Source: an uncultured Actinomycetes bacterium (GTDB taxonomy: Bacteria > Actinomycetota > Actinomycetes > Nanopelagicales > Nanopelagicaceae). From it: DNA of 6,665 bases. Positions within the stretch are counted from its first letter, which is position 1. Each line of letters opens with the position of its first letter. Below are positions 1 to 5,419 of this stretch, in pieces. The stretch lies in NCBI GenBank assembly GCA_903932695.1, contig CAIZGZ010000060.1, positions 1-6,665 on the forward strand, written 5' to 3'. The notes below the pieces were generated by a model. The model saw nothing but the letters and a program-made list of their open reading frames with translations. It had not been told where the DNA came from and ran no database searches. The translations under genes and the position numbers were made by a program.

Positions 1-1
1 C

Positions 2-475
2 TCATCTGGCATCAACCACCTCACCAAGCTTGAGGCTATGTCCGGTTATGCCAAGTACAAGAAGTTGCCTTTGGCAAAGCTAGGCGTCATCGTCAGCGGA
101 CTCATGATGATCGCTGGATCGCTTTCAATCATTTTCGGCTACTACGTAGATCTCGGCGCACTCCTTCTCGCAGTTTTCCTTCTTGTCGCAACCGTCATCT
201 TCCACGGCTTCTGGTCTGAGACTGATGCAACAGCCAAGATGAACGAGACCATCAATTTCTTCAAGGGAATCTCACTTGCCGGCGCATCTGTCATCATCTA
301 CGGATACGTTCACTACATCGCACAGCTTGAGAAGGCATCAACCACATTGATCACCGGCCTCCAAGCAAATCCTGCTTCAGCTCCACTCGTTCCATACGTT
401 AAGCCATTGGGTGTTGGAATCACACAGGGCTTTGGTTGGGTTATCTCAAAGGGCCACATCGCTCTCTGGAAGTAA
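2..475 (+). CDS. DoxX-like integral membrane protein, 5'-truncated by the window edge
   Basis: The reading frame is open from base 2, so the gene starts before the window; 157 codons and a TAA stop are visible. The first ATG in frame is at 38, but the residues before it (SSGINHLTKLEA) fit the conserved segment of DoxX proteins that precedes the second helix, so 38 is unlikely to be the true start. Visible hydrophobic helices lie at about 68-145, 146-210 and 260-330, with the DoxX-like sequence FHGFW after the second visible helix. The C-terminal tail of about 45 residues has a further weakly hydrophobic stretch. DoxX/DoxD-type proteins are membrane proteins linked to quinone- or thiol-dependent redox chemistry in some organisms, but most family members have no proven role, and none is claimed here. 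The gene is followed by a strong terminator, so it ends its transcription unit. Confidence 0.8.
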   Translation, partial: SSGINHLTKLEAMSGYAKYKKLPLAKLGVIVSGLMMIAGSLSIIFGYYVDLGALLLAVFLLVATVIFHGFWSETDATAKMNETINFFKGISLAGASVIIYGYVHYIAQLEKASTTLITGLQANPASAPLVPYVKPLGVGITQGFGWVISKGHIALWK

Positions 476-495
476 CACTCCAACTCCAGAAGTGA

Positions 496-528
496 AAAAA
501 GCCCCGGAGATTTTCTCCGGGGCTTTTT
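496..528. terminator. Bidirectional rho-independent terminator
   Basis: A perfect 10-bp GC-rich stem (501-510 with 514-523) encloses a three-base loop. It is flanked by A5 on the left and T5 on the right, which extend the stem to 15 bp. Read on either strand, the hairpin is followed by a U-tract, so it can stop both the DoxX-like gene (+) and the convergent membrane-protein gene (-, stop codon at 547-549). Confidence 0.95.
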
Positions 529-546
529 CTTTGAGTGTTGTGAGAG

Positions 547-912
547 CTATTTAAGTGAACCAGCCAGCGCAATATTGACTACGGTCAGACCGAGCAAAGT
601 CCACCAATTTCCGCGGGAGAGTGACTCCTTCTTCTCATTGGTAAATGCGAGATAGAGAATGACGAGCAAGAAGACGAGCTTGACGAAGATAGTGCCCATA
701 TTGAGAACGCCGTAGTGGATCGGGTCGCTCTTATGGAGCGAAGGATGGATCGCGACCATCACGATTCCAGCAACGAGGGCGGTCAGACCCGAATGGAGGA
801 AGCCCTTGGGGACTCGCTTAACCTCTTTGCCGGCTTGGGTAAGGAGCAAGATCACCATGGCGGCAACCGAAAGAATGTGAATCACAATAAAGATGCCTTG
901 AGTCAGTTTCAT
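547..912 (-). CDS. Small four-helix integral membrane protein, function unknown
   Basis: A 121-residue protein that is almost all membrane: predicted helices at residues 5-25, 36-56, 69-91 and 101-119. The short connecting loops are basic or histidine-bearing (GKEVKRVPKG between helices 1 and 2; NEKKES between 3 and 4). Histidines at 12 and 40 lie in or next to helices 1 and 2. It resembles short conserved actinobacterial integral membrane proteins with the pattern of a helix, a basic loop with VP, then a glycine-rich helix; I do not know a function for them. The start at 912 is preferred because TAGACT lies exactly six bases upstream (leaderless geometry) and there is no Shine-Dalgarno sequence. 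It lies 28 bases downstream of the LuxR-type gene on the same strand, so it may also be read from that promoter. Confidence 0.75.
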   Translation of the reverse strand: MKLTQGIFIVIHILSVAAMVILLLTQAGKEVKRVPKGFLHSGLTALVAGIVMVAIHPSLHKSDPIHYGVLNMGTIFVKLVFLLVILYLAFTNEKKESLSRGNWWTLLGLTVVNIALAGSLK

Positions 913-918
913 GGCGAA

Positions 919-924
919 AGTCTA
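919..924 (-). promoter_or_regulatory. Predicted -10 box (TAGACT) of a leaderless promoter for the membrane-protein gene
   Basis: On the minus strand TAGACT is followed by six bases and then the ATG at 912, which places the expected transcription start on the A of the start codon. No clear -35 box is seen; the expected position falls on the end of the upstream LuxR-type gene. Confidence 0.55.
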
Positions 925-940
925 ATGAGTGCTGCGGGAA

Positions 941-1261
941 TTAATCGATATGTCTGGCGCAGATTGTCTGGCCATCTGGGCCGACGACCATGTGCGAGCA
1001 GGCCACATTGAGCGCATCAAAGGCCTTATCGCCAAAGTGGGTTCGATAGGCGAGTGCGAGCAGGACCCGGATATTGGTATCGCCATCGCTGGTGATACCA
1101 AAGGCTTTGGCTGAGCGACTCACGGTATTTTCGACCACTTTTTCGGTATGGGCGGTCTCTCGAGCGATGGCAACATTTGATTTGCCTTGACAGACGAGTT
1201 CGAGCACGAGGTGCTCAAACGGAGTGAGCTCTCGATGCATGATCGTGACGTCAGTTGCCAT
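941..1261 (-). CDS. Stand-alone LuxR/GerE-type helix-turn-helix regulator
   Basis: A 106-residue protein made almost entirely of a LuxR-type DNA-binding domain at about residues 12-75. It begins LTPFEHLVLELVCQGKSNVAIA, matching the LTxxExxVLxLxxxGxSNxxIA pattern. It continues through the recognition-helix region (KVVENTVSRSAKAFGI) and the final helix (NIRVLLALAYR). No receiver, autoinducer-binding or sensor domain precedes it. A tail of about 30 residues follows, with cysteines at 88 and 101. The start at 1261 is chosen over the internal ATG at residue 8 because TAAAAT lies six bases before it. The gene is divergent from the cytochrome b operon and shares a 118-bp promoter region with it, so control of that operon and of itself is a reasonable inference. 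The signal it senses cannot be told from the sequence. Confidence 0.82.
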   Translation of the reverse strand: MATDVTIMHRELTPFEHLVLELVCQGKSNVAIARETAHTEKVVENTVSRSAKAFGITSDGDTNIRVLLALAYRTHFGDKAFDALNVACSHMVVGPDGQTICARHID

Positions 1262-1267
1262 GCAACG

Positions 1268-1273
1268 ATTTTA
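1268..1273 (-). promoter_or_regulatory. Predicted -10 box (TAAAAT) of a leaderless promoter for the LuxR-type gene
   Basis: TAAAAT on the minus strand is followed by six bases and the ATG at 1261. A TTGAGT hexamer (plus-strand 1293-1298) could be a -35 box, but its spacing of 19 bases is long. One GTGCTGGCAC copy (1285-1294) sits between and over these elements, at about -24 to -33, where bound protein would block RNA polymerase. Confidence 0.6.
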
Positions 1274-1284
1274 ACAGGGGTTGG

Positions 1285-1294
1285 GTGCTGGCAC
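1285..1294. promoter_or_regulatory. Candidate operator, copy 1 of GTGCTGGCAC
   Basis: A ten-base quasi-palindrome (GTGC-TG-GCAC) in the divergent region, repeated exactly at 1323-1332. It overlaps the core promoter of the LuxR-type gene. Including flanking bases, 1284-1296 and 1323's flanked copy at 1321-1333 also form an imperfect inverted pair matching at 11 of 13 positions. Confidence 0.5.
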
Positions 1295-1322
1295 TCAAAG
1301 CATGCATAGAAAATTCCGGAGA

Positions 1323-1332
1323 GTGCTGGCAC
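1323..1332. promoter_or_regulatory. Candidate operator, copy 2 of GTGCTGGCAC
   Basis: An exact second copy, 38 bases from the first. It lies at about -48 to -57 from the predicted start of the cytochrome b operon, just upstream of where a -35 box would be, a position typical of activator sites. No good -35 hexamer is seen there, which suits an activator-dependent promoter. Confidence 0.5.
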
Positions 1333-1367
1333 CTTCCGAGCGGCGGATTCACGATGGCGGCGGCGCC

Positions 1368-1373
1368 TACTCT
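1368..1373 (+). promoter_or_regulatory. Predicted -10 box (TACTCT) of a leaderless promoter for the cytochrome b operon
   Basis: TACTCT is followed by six bases and the ATG at 1380, the same geometry as at four other starts in the window. The region 17 bases upstream (GGATTC) is a poor -35 box. Confidence 0.45.
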
Positions 1374-1379
1374 CAACGT

Positions 1380-1550
1380 ATGGGTATTTTTTCGCACTTT
1401 ATGAACCTACACGCCGTCTATCTCAAGTGGGGATGGCTGCAAATTTCGGTGAGCAATCTCCTGATTATTCTCGGAATGCTCACCCTCTTTGTGCTCGCCA
1501 TGGTGATGCCCTTTCCAAAAGACCATCACAGTGAGGAGTCCGAGAAGTGA
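1380..1550 (+). CDS. 56-residue single-helix membrane protein, first gene of the cytochrome b operon
   Basis: A short N-terminal part (MGIFSHFMNLHAVYLKWGWLQ) leads into one strong membrane helix at about residues 24-43. It ends in a short, acidic, histidine-bearing tail (PFPKDHHSEESEK). The size and layout are like the small one-helix accessory subunits of cytochrome complexes, but there is no haem or metal motif and I do not recognise the family. The ATG at 1380 is chosen because TACTCT lies six bases before it; an ATG at 1401 is the main alternative, and the open frame back to 1281 looks unlike protein. Its TGA overlaps the GTG start of the cytochrome b gene by four bases (GTGA). This implies translational coupling and a role with that protein. 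Confidence 0.65.
   Translation: MGIFSHFMNLHAVYLKWGWLQISVSNLLIILGMLTLFVLAMVMPFPKDHHSEESEK
1533..1538 (+). promoter_or_regulatory. Shine-Dalgarno GAGGAG for the cytochrome b gene
   Basis: GAGGAG lies eight bases before a GTG codon at 1547. It supports GTG as the start and the four-base overlap with the preceding gene. Confidence 0.75.
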
Positions 1551-2194
1551 GTAAAGAGAGTAAGCCTCAATCTCAACCAGCAATGATGTGGACTACCCGG
1601 TTACGAAATGGCTGGCAGAAAAATTTGCCGATTGAGAAGTTGTTACCGGACAAACAACCCGCATATGTAGCTTCTTGGATCTATATGTTTGGTGTCGCAA
1701 CTCTTGCCGCTCTCGCAGTGATCATCGTTTCAGGTGTGGTCTTAGCTTTTGAAGGTCCAAGTTGGTATCACGCATCAAAGATCGGACACTTCATCAATAG
1801 CATCCACTTTTGGAGCGTCCAACTCTTCTTTGTCTTCATGGTCATTCACCTCTGGGGCAAATTCTGGATGGCGGCATGGCGCGGTAAGCGCACTCTCACC
1901 TGGATCACCGGTGTCGTCGCATTTCTTGCATCTATCGGTACCGCATTTACCGGATACCTGGTCCAGACCAACTTCGACTCTCAGTGGATCTCTTATGAAG
2001 CCAAGGATGGATTTAACTCCGTAGGCATTGGAGCGTGGTTTAACGTGACCAATCTTGGCCAGATGCTCTTACTCCACGTTGCTTTCTTGCCACTTGTTCT
2101 TGGTGTCATCACCGTCCTTCACGTGTTGATGGTCAGAGCAAAAGGTGTCGTACCTCCGATCGATGCATTTAAGAACGAGTTAGGGGAGAAGTAG
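1547..2194 (+). CDS. b6-like cytochrome b (N-terminal domain only), diheme membrane subunit
   Basis: A 215-residue protein matching the N-terminal, haem-carrying half of cytochrome b, in the size range of cytochrome b6. Four helices are visible: A at about 44-67, B at 84-107, C at 118-139 and D at 170-196. The haem ligands are His87 and His101 in helix B (13 residues between) and His177 and His192 in helix D (14 between, as in b6). The conserved W119-x2-G122-x13-G136-Y pattern of helix C is present, as is the R-x2-G after helix D. It should therefore carry two b haems and move electrons across the membrane. The TGYxLPWxQ segment at the usual quinol site is changed to TGYLVQTNFDSQ. The PEWY-containing C-terminal half is neither fused to it nor encoded nearby. 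It overlaps the preceding small gene and is followed without a gap by a large membrane-anchored protein. Identity as a cytochrome b is safe; its reaction is not known. Confidence 0.9.
   Translation: MSKESKPQSQPAMMWTTRLRNGWQKNLPIEKLLPDKQPAYVASWIYMFGVATLAALAVIIVSGVVLAFEGPSWYHASKIGHFINSIHFWSVQLFFVFMVIHLWGKFWMAAWRGKRTLTWITGVVAFLASIGTAFTGYLVQTNFDSQWISYEAKDGFNSVGIGAWFNVTNLGQMLLLHVAFLPLVLGVITVLHVLMVRAKGVVPPIDAFKNELGEK
2182..2188 (+). promoter_or_regulatory. Shine-Dalgarno AGGGGAG for the third operon gene
   Basis: AGGGGAG lies six bases before the ATG at 2195, which directly follows the TAG stop of the cytochrome b gene. This fixes the start and shows tight coupling. Confidence 0.75.
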
Positions 2195-3148
2195 ATGACT
2201 ACTCTGCACGAACTTGAGGCGCGGCCATGGGAAGGCCGTAAGCGAAACTATGACTTTATTAAAGAGGGTGTCGTTGCCGTTCTCCTCATAGGATTTTTGG
2301 CCGTTGCGCTCTCTATTTTCTTTGGCTCGCCCGACGATCAACAGATCACCTTTAAGAAATGGGCGATAGCCGCTCCGGCTGACTTTTACTCAACCACAAT
2401 TACAGAACTCGATGGCTCGAGCGGAACCGGTGGGTATGGGCCGCCTTATAACCATGCCTCATCCGGCGTGAACCTCGGCCCGATCTTCCCGGCAAAGATC
2501 TTCGGTGTCTCGCATCCGATCGATACCGTCAATGATTTCGTGATCTCACCTCTCCTAACTCAGAACAACTCACCGGAGGTCGAACAAGCACTTGCCACGT
2601 GGAGTTCTGCGCCACAAGCTTCGCAAACTGCGTGGGCGAGCAGTTATGACGCTGCGCTGACGAAGGCAAATGGAGTTGCTGCAAAAGTATCGGTCGGAAA
2701 TTATGGACCGGTACCGGTCCTAGCAAAAGCACTTTTAGGGATGGCGCAGAGTGGTGCGCTCGATGGTGCCCTGCTTTCACAAGGTAATTACTTCCAGATG
2801 AATAGCACCAAACAGACCTTATTTCTTGGAGATGGCAACTACCTTCAAGCCCAGAGCACTGCCGCCAATTTGCAGGGAAATACGTGGGGCATGATGAATG
2901 AAACCGGAAGGTATCCGGGCCAAGCTTGGCTCTGGCTCTACTCCTTCTGGTATCAAATCCCGCCGTTTAATAACGGTGATAACCATCCATTTGGCGCAAA
3001 TGCCGATGCCTACGTGATGGCGATTATGGGGCTATTTTCGGTCACCTTAATCTGCATTCCATTTATCCCAGGTCTGCGCTCGCTGCCAAGGCTGGTGCCG
3101 ATTCATCGCTTGATCTGGCGTCAATATTATCGAGAAGAGAATTTGTAG
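2195..3148 (+). CDS. Membrane-anchored exoplasmic protein, likely partner of the b6-like cytochrome; family unknown
   Basis: A 317-residue protein with a basic N-terminus, a membrane helix at about residues 25-43, a large domain at about 45-270, and a second helix at about 272-292. A basic tail (PGLRSLPRLVPIHRLIWRQYYR) follows. By the positive-inside rule both ends face the cytoplasm and the large domain lies outside. Visible landmarks are GYGPPYN at 80-86, an HPIDTVNDFV stretch near 107-116, and an aromatic-rich segment (YPGQAWLWLYSFWYQIPPF) just before the second helix. There is no CxxCH haem-c motif, no Rieske cluster motif and no PEWY; the only cysteine is in the second helix. So it is not a cytochrome c1, a Rieske protein or subunit IV. 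Its placement directly after the cytochrome gene suggests it is a structural or catalytic partner of that protein. I do not recognise a characterised family. Confidence 0.75.
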   Translation: MTTLHELEARPWEGRKRNYDFIKEGVVAVLLIGFLAVALSIFFGSPDDQQITFKKWAIAAPADFYSTTITELDGSSGTGGYGPPYNHASSGVNLGPIFPAKIFGVSHPIDTVNDFVISPLLTQNNSPEVEQALATWSSAPQASQTAWASSYDAALTKANGVAAKVSVGNYGPVPVLAKALLGMAQSGALDGALLSQGNYFQMNSTKQTLFLGDGNYLQAQSTAANLQGNTWGMMNETGRYPGQAWLWLYSFWYQIPPFNNGDNHPFGANADAYVMAIMGLFSVTLICIPFIPGLRSLPRLVPIHRLIWRQYYREENL

Positions 3149-3157
3149 CCCGATCGC

Positions 3158-3163
3158 TAAAGT
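3158..3163 (+). promoter_or_regulatory. Predicted -10 box (TAAAGT) of a leaderless promoter for the MpaB-like gene
   Basis: TAAAGT lies six bases before the ATG at 3170, in the 21-base gap after the cytochrome operon. The GGGG at 3164-3167 is only two bases from the ATG, too close for a normal ribosome binding site, so leaderless initiation is the better reading. No clear -35 box is seen. Confidence 0.45.
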
Positions 3164-3169
3164 GGGGAT

Positions 3170-4066
3170 ATGGCTATCTCAATTCGCACACGGATGGCCA
3201 ATAGATTTCGTCAGATCGTTTCGGGAAGCCCTGATGGCCGCCCTGATTGGGTCAAGCTGATCGCAGCTGGTTCCGGCCCAGGGCTCTTTGGTCCCGAGAG
3301 TGCTGTGTGGCAAGTCCACGGTTGCATTGCAACGTTAGTCGGTGGTGTTCGAGCGCTGCTCTTACAAGCGATGCATCCAGCTGCTTTGACTGGCGTGAGT
3401 CAGCACTCTCGATACGAGAGCGATCCACTCGGCCGATTAGCTGGCACCGCTCGTTGGTTAACGATTACCACCTTCGGTTCACACGAAGCGATCGCTAAAG
3501 AAGCTGCCAGAGTCAATGCGATGCATTCGAAGGTTTCGGGAAGCTTTGATGCAAAGGATGGATCGGCGCGGACGTATCGAGCGAGCGATCCTCGATACCT
3601 GCTCTGGGTGCACTGTGCATTTACCGACTCTTTTCTTCGCTCACACCTGGCCTATGGATTTGCGATCGATAAAGGCGCAGATGAATATGTTCGCGAGTGG
3701 AGTCAGAGCGCTACTGGGCTTGGTCTGGTAGGCGCACCACAATCGGTCGCAGAGCTCGACGCAACGATGGCTGAATTCATGCGAGATGATTTAGGAACTC
3801 GTGAGCAGACGCACGACGTTGTGAAATTTATCTTGAAACCTCCGCTTGGCTTCGGTCCGCTGCTCTTCTACAAAGTATTAGTCAATGGTGCGATCTTCAC
3901 CTTGAGCAAAGAAGAGCGCGAGATCCTAGGTCTCAAGCCGGTGAGCCGATTCTGGCATTGGGCCTGCGCTAAGGCGCTTCACCTGCTGAGCTGGACGCTT
4001 GGGGGAGAGTCGCCAAGTCAAGAAGTTGCACGCGAACGAATCGCACGCACTGCCCCAAACGCATAA
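3170..4066 (+). CDS. MpaB / DUF2236 family oxygenase-like protein
   Basis: A 298-residue protein covering the whole MpaB (DUF2236) domain. Characteristic segments appear in order: LLQAMHPAALTGVSQHS at 64-80, DPLGRLAGTARW at 85-96, FG at 102-103, AMHSKVSG at 117-124, YRASDPRYLLWVHCAFTDSF at 136-155, then a GAPQSVAELDATMAEFM stretch. His69, His79, His119 and His148 are the conserved-type histidines of the family and are candidates for cofactor binding. Characterised relatives include fungal MpaB, which cleaves a side chain in mycophenolic acid synthesis, and the b-haem latex-clearing proteins. The substrate here cannot be inferred. There is no signal peptide; hydrophobic stretches suggest membrane association. 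It follows the cytochrome b operon after 21 bases and may be co-transcribed with it, or read from its own leaderless promoter. An ATG at 3194 is a less likely start. Confidence 0.85.
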   Translation: MAISIRTRMANRFRQIVSGSPDGRPDWVKLIAAGSGPGLFGPESAVWQVHGCIATLVGGVRALLLQAMHPAALTGVSQHSRYESDPLGRLAGTARWLTITTFGSHEAIAKEAARVNAMHSKVSGSFDAKDGSARTYRASDPRYLLWVHCAFTDSFLRSHLAYGFAIDKGADEYVREWSQSATGLGLVGAPQSVAELDATMAEFMRDDLGTREQTHDVVKFILKPPLGFGPLLFYKVLVNGAIFTLSKEEREILGLKPVSRFWHWACAKALHLLSWTLGGESPSQEVARERIARTAPNA

Positions 4067-4094
4067 CTCATTCGCTTAATGGTGAATGAGTTTT
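4065..4094 (+). terminator. Terminator hairpin in the convergent gap between the MpaB-like gene and tgt
   Basis: A nine-base stem (4065-4073 with 4084-4092) with a ten-base loop is followed by a short T-run, suited to ending the plus-strand transcript. It overlaps the TAA of the MpaB-like gene (4064-4066) and touches the stop codon of tgt (4093-4095). On the minus strand the U-tract is weak, so it may work poorly for tgt. Confidence 0.65.
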
Positions 4095-5337
4095 AGGCTG
4101 AGTAGAAGCGACCTAAGAACTCAGTTTTAAAATCGTAGAAGCTACCGTCGATAATCGAAGCTCTCATACGTTCAACCAACCGTACGATGTAGCGCTCATT
4201 GTGAATGGTGGCGAGAGTTGCAGCCGACATCTCCTTCGCGCGGAATAAATGGCTGACATACGCGGCTGTGTAATTTGCACAGGTGTAACAATCGCAATTT
4301 GCATCAATCGGCGAGAAGTCACGCGCATACCGAGTATTGGTGAGATTGACACGACCGCTGTCGGTGAAGACCGCACTGGTGCGCGCCTGGCGGGATGGTG
4401 CGACGCAGTCGAATGTGTCTGCGCCATTTTCTACGCCAACAAAGAGATCATCGGGCTCACCGATACCCAGAAGATGTCGTGGCTTATTGCGAGGAAGCTC
4501 CTCACACATCCAGCCAACGATCGTTCCGAGTTCGGCCTTGTCGAGAGCTCCACCTAGCCCAAAGCCATCAAAGGTGATGCCATCTTCATCGAGGCCAGCT
4601 AAATCTTTGGCAGCTTTTCGACGGAGGTCTTCATATTGCGCGCCTTGCAAGACACCGAAGAGTGCTTGGTAAGGGCGGTGGGACCGCGCCTCTGTCAGGC
4701 GGCCGTGCTCCACTAAGCAGCGCTTGGCCCAGAGTCTGGTGCGTTCGAGTGAGCGCTCTTGATAGCTACGGGTGTTGTGCAGCGTGGTGCATTCATCAAA
4801 GGCGAAGATGATGTCCGCACCTAGTTGGTGTTGGACCTGCATCGATACTTCAGGGGTGAACCGGTGCATCGAGCCATCGAGGTGAGATTTAAAGGTAACG
4901 CCATCATCATCGACGTGGGCGAGGCGATCTTTGCCTTCAGCGATCACCTCATCTGAGCGAAAGGTCTGGGTATCCATGGCGATCACCTTTTTAAAGCCAA
5001 CGCCAAGGGAGAGCACCTGGAAACCACCGCTATCGGTAAAGGTAGGTCCGGCCCAGTTCATAAAGGAGCCAACACCACCCGCCTCGTCGACGATCTCCGG
5101 TCCTGGCTGGAGATAGAGGTGGTAGGCATTGGCCAAGATCGCTTGTGCGCCTAAATCCTTCATAGATTCGGGCAAAACGGACTTTACCGTCGCTTTTGTG
5201 CCTACTGGAATGAAGGCAGGGGTCTGGATAACGCCGTGAGGGGTCGAAATCTGACCGGCTCGACCGAGGGCTGGACCCGATGAGCCTGCGCTCGCGAGCG
5301 TGGCCTGCTCCGTAAAGCTAAAAGCGGGGGAGTTCAT
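4093..5337 (-). CDS. tgt: tRNA-guanine(34) transglycosylase (queuine tRNA-ribosyltransferase)
   Basis: A 414-residue enzyme that swaps guanine at the wobble position of GUN-anticodon tRNAs (Asp, Asn, His, Tyr) for a queuosine-pathway base. Visible motifs: TDSGGFQVLSLG with base-binding Asp102, FDECT with Asp181, and the nucleophile Asp310 in DTFDCVAPSR. The zinc site is Cys348, Cys350, Cys353 and His379, in CDCYTC and TIHNERY. It is some 30-40 residues longer than E. coli Tgt; the extra length includes the N-terminus and the region around 135-160 and 185-220. The base-pocket loop that reads GGLAVGE in E. coli is GGALDKAE here (262-269), the form I associate with actinobacterial Tgt. The start at 5337 is supported by TAGAGT six bases upstream and the absence of a Shine-Dalgarno sequence. 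No other queuosine genes are in the window. It is divergent from the solute-binding protein gene. Confidence 0.96.
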   Translation of the reverse strand: MNSPAFSFTEQATLASAGSSGPALGRAGQISTPHGVIQTPAFIPVGTKATVKSVLPESMKDLGAQAILANAYHLYLQPGPEIVDEAGGVGSFMNWAGPTFTDSGGFQVLSLGVGFKKVIAMDTQTFRSDEVIAEGKDRLAHVDDDGVTFKSHLDGSMHRFTPEVSMQVQHQLGADIIFAFDECTTLHNTRSYQERSLERTRLWAKRCLVEHGRLTEARSHRPYQALFGVLQGAQYEDLRRKAAKDLAGLDEDGITFDGFGLGGALDKAELGTIVGWMCEELPRNKPRHLLGIGEPDDLFVGVENGADTFDCVAPSRQARTSAVFTDSGRVNLTNTRYARDFSPIDANCDCYTCANYTAAYVSHLFRAKEMSAATLATIHNERYIVRLVERMRASIIDGSFYDFKTEFLGRFYSA

Positions 5338-5343
5338 GGGGTA

Positions 5344-5349
5344 ACTCTA
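5344..5349 (-). promoter_or_regulatory. Predicted -10 box (TAGAGT) of a leaderless promoter for tgt
   Basis: On the minus strand TAGAGT is followed by six bases and the ATG at 5337, predicting transcription from the start codon itself. No convincing -35 hexamer is seen. Confidence 0.55.
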
Positions 5350-5372
5350 ACGGCTGGGAGAGCCAACCGAGC

Positions 5373-5404
5373 GGGTCCGGAGGGGGGGGCTACTGCGTGG
5401 GGGG
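5373..5404 (+). other. G-rich tract with runs of three, eight and six G
   Basis: Runs at 5373-5375, 5382-5389 and 5399-5404 lie between the tgt and solute-binding-protein starts. The pattern could form a G-quadruplex on the plus strand, although the last loop (nine bases) is longer than the usual limit. The G8 run could also slip in replication. No function is shown. Confidence 0.35.
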
Positions 5405-5419
5405 ATTGTCAAGAATGCG

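Noticed and set aside
38..475. Start of the DoxX-like gene at the ATG at 38
   Set aside because: The frame is open to base 2 and the upstream residues fit the family, so the gene begins outside the window.
715..1114. Plus-strand open frames opposite the membrane-protein and LuxR-type genes
   Set aside because: They are antisense to two well-supported genes and show no domain or translation signal.
1120..1332. Minus-strand open frame overlapping the LuxR-type gene and the divergent promoter
   Set aside because: It is an alternative frame of the LuxR-type gene with no recognisable sequence.
1281..1379. Longer version of the first operon gene starting at 1281
   Set aside because: The extra residues are basic and low in protein-like character, the stretch covers the divergent promoter and both repeats, and a better start exists at 1380.
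3151..3500. Exact 12-base repeat CGATCGCTAAAG at 3151-3162 and 3489-3500
   Set aside because: One 12-base repeat is about what chance gives in a window of this size, and the second copy is inside a coding region.
4249..4672. Several plus-strand open frames inside tgt
   Set aside because: They lie opposite a full, motif-complete tgt and look like frame shadows.
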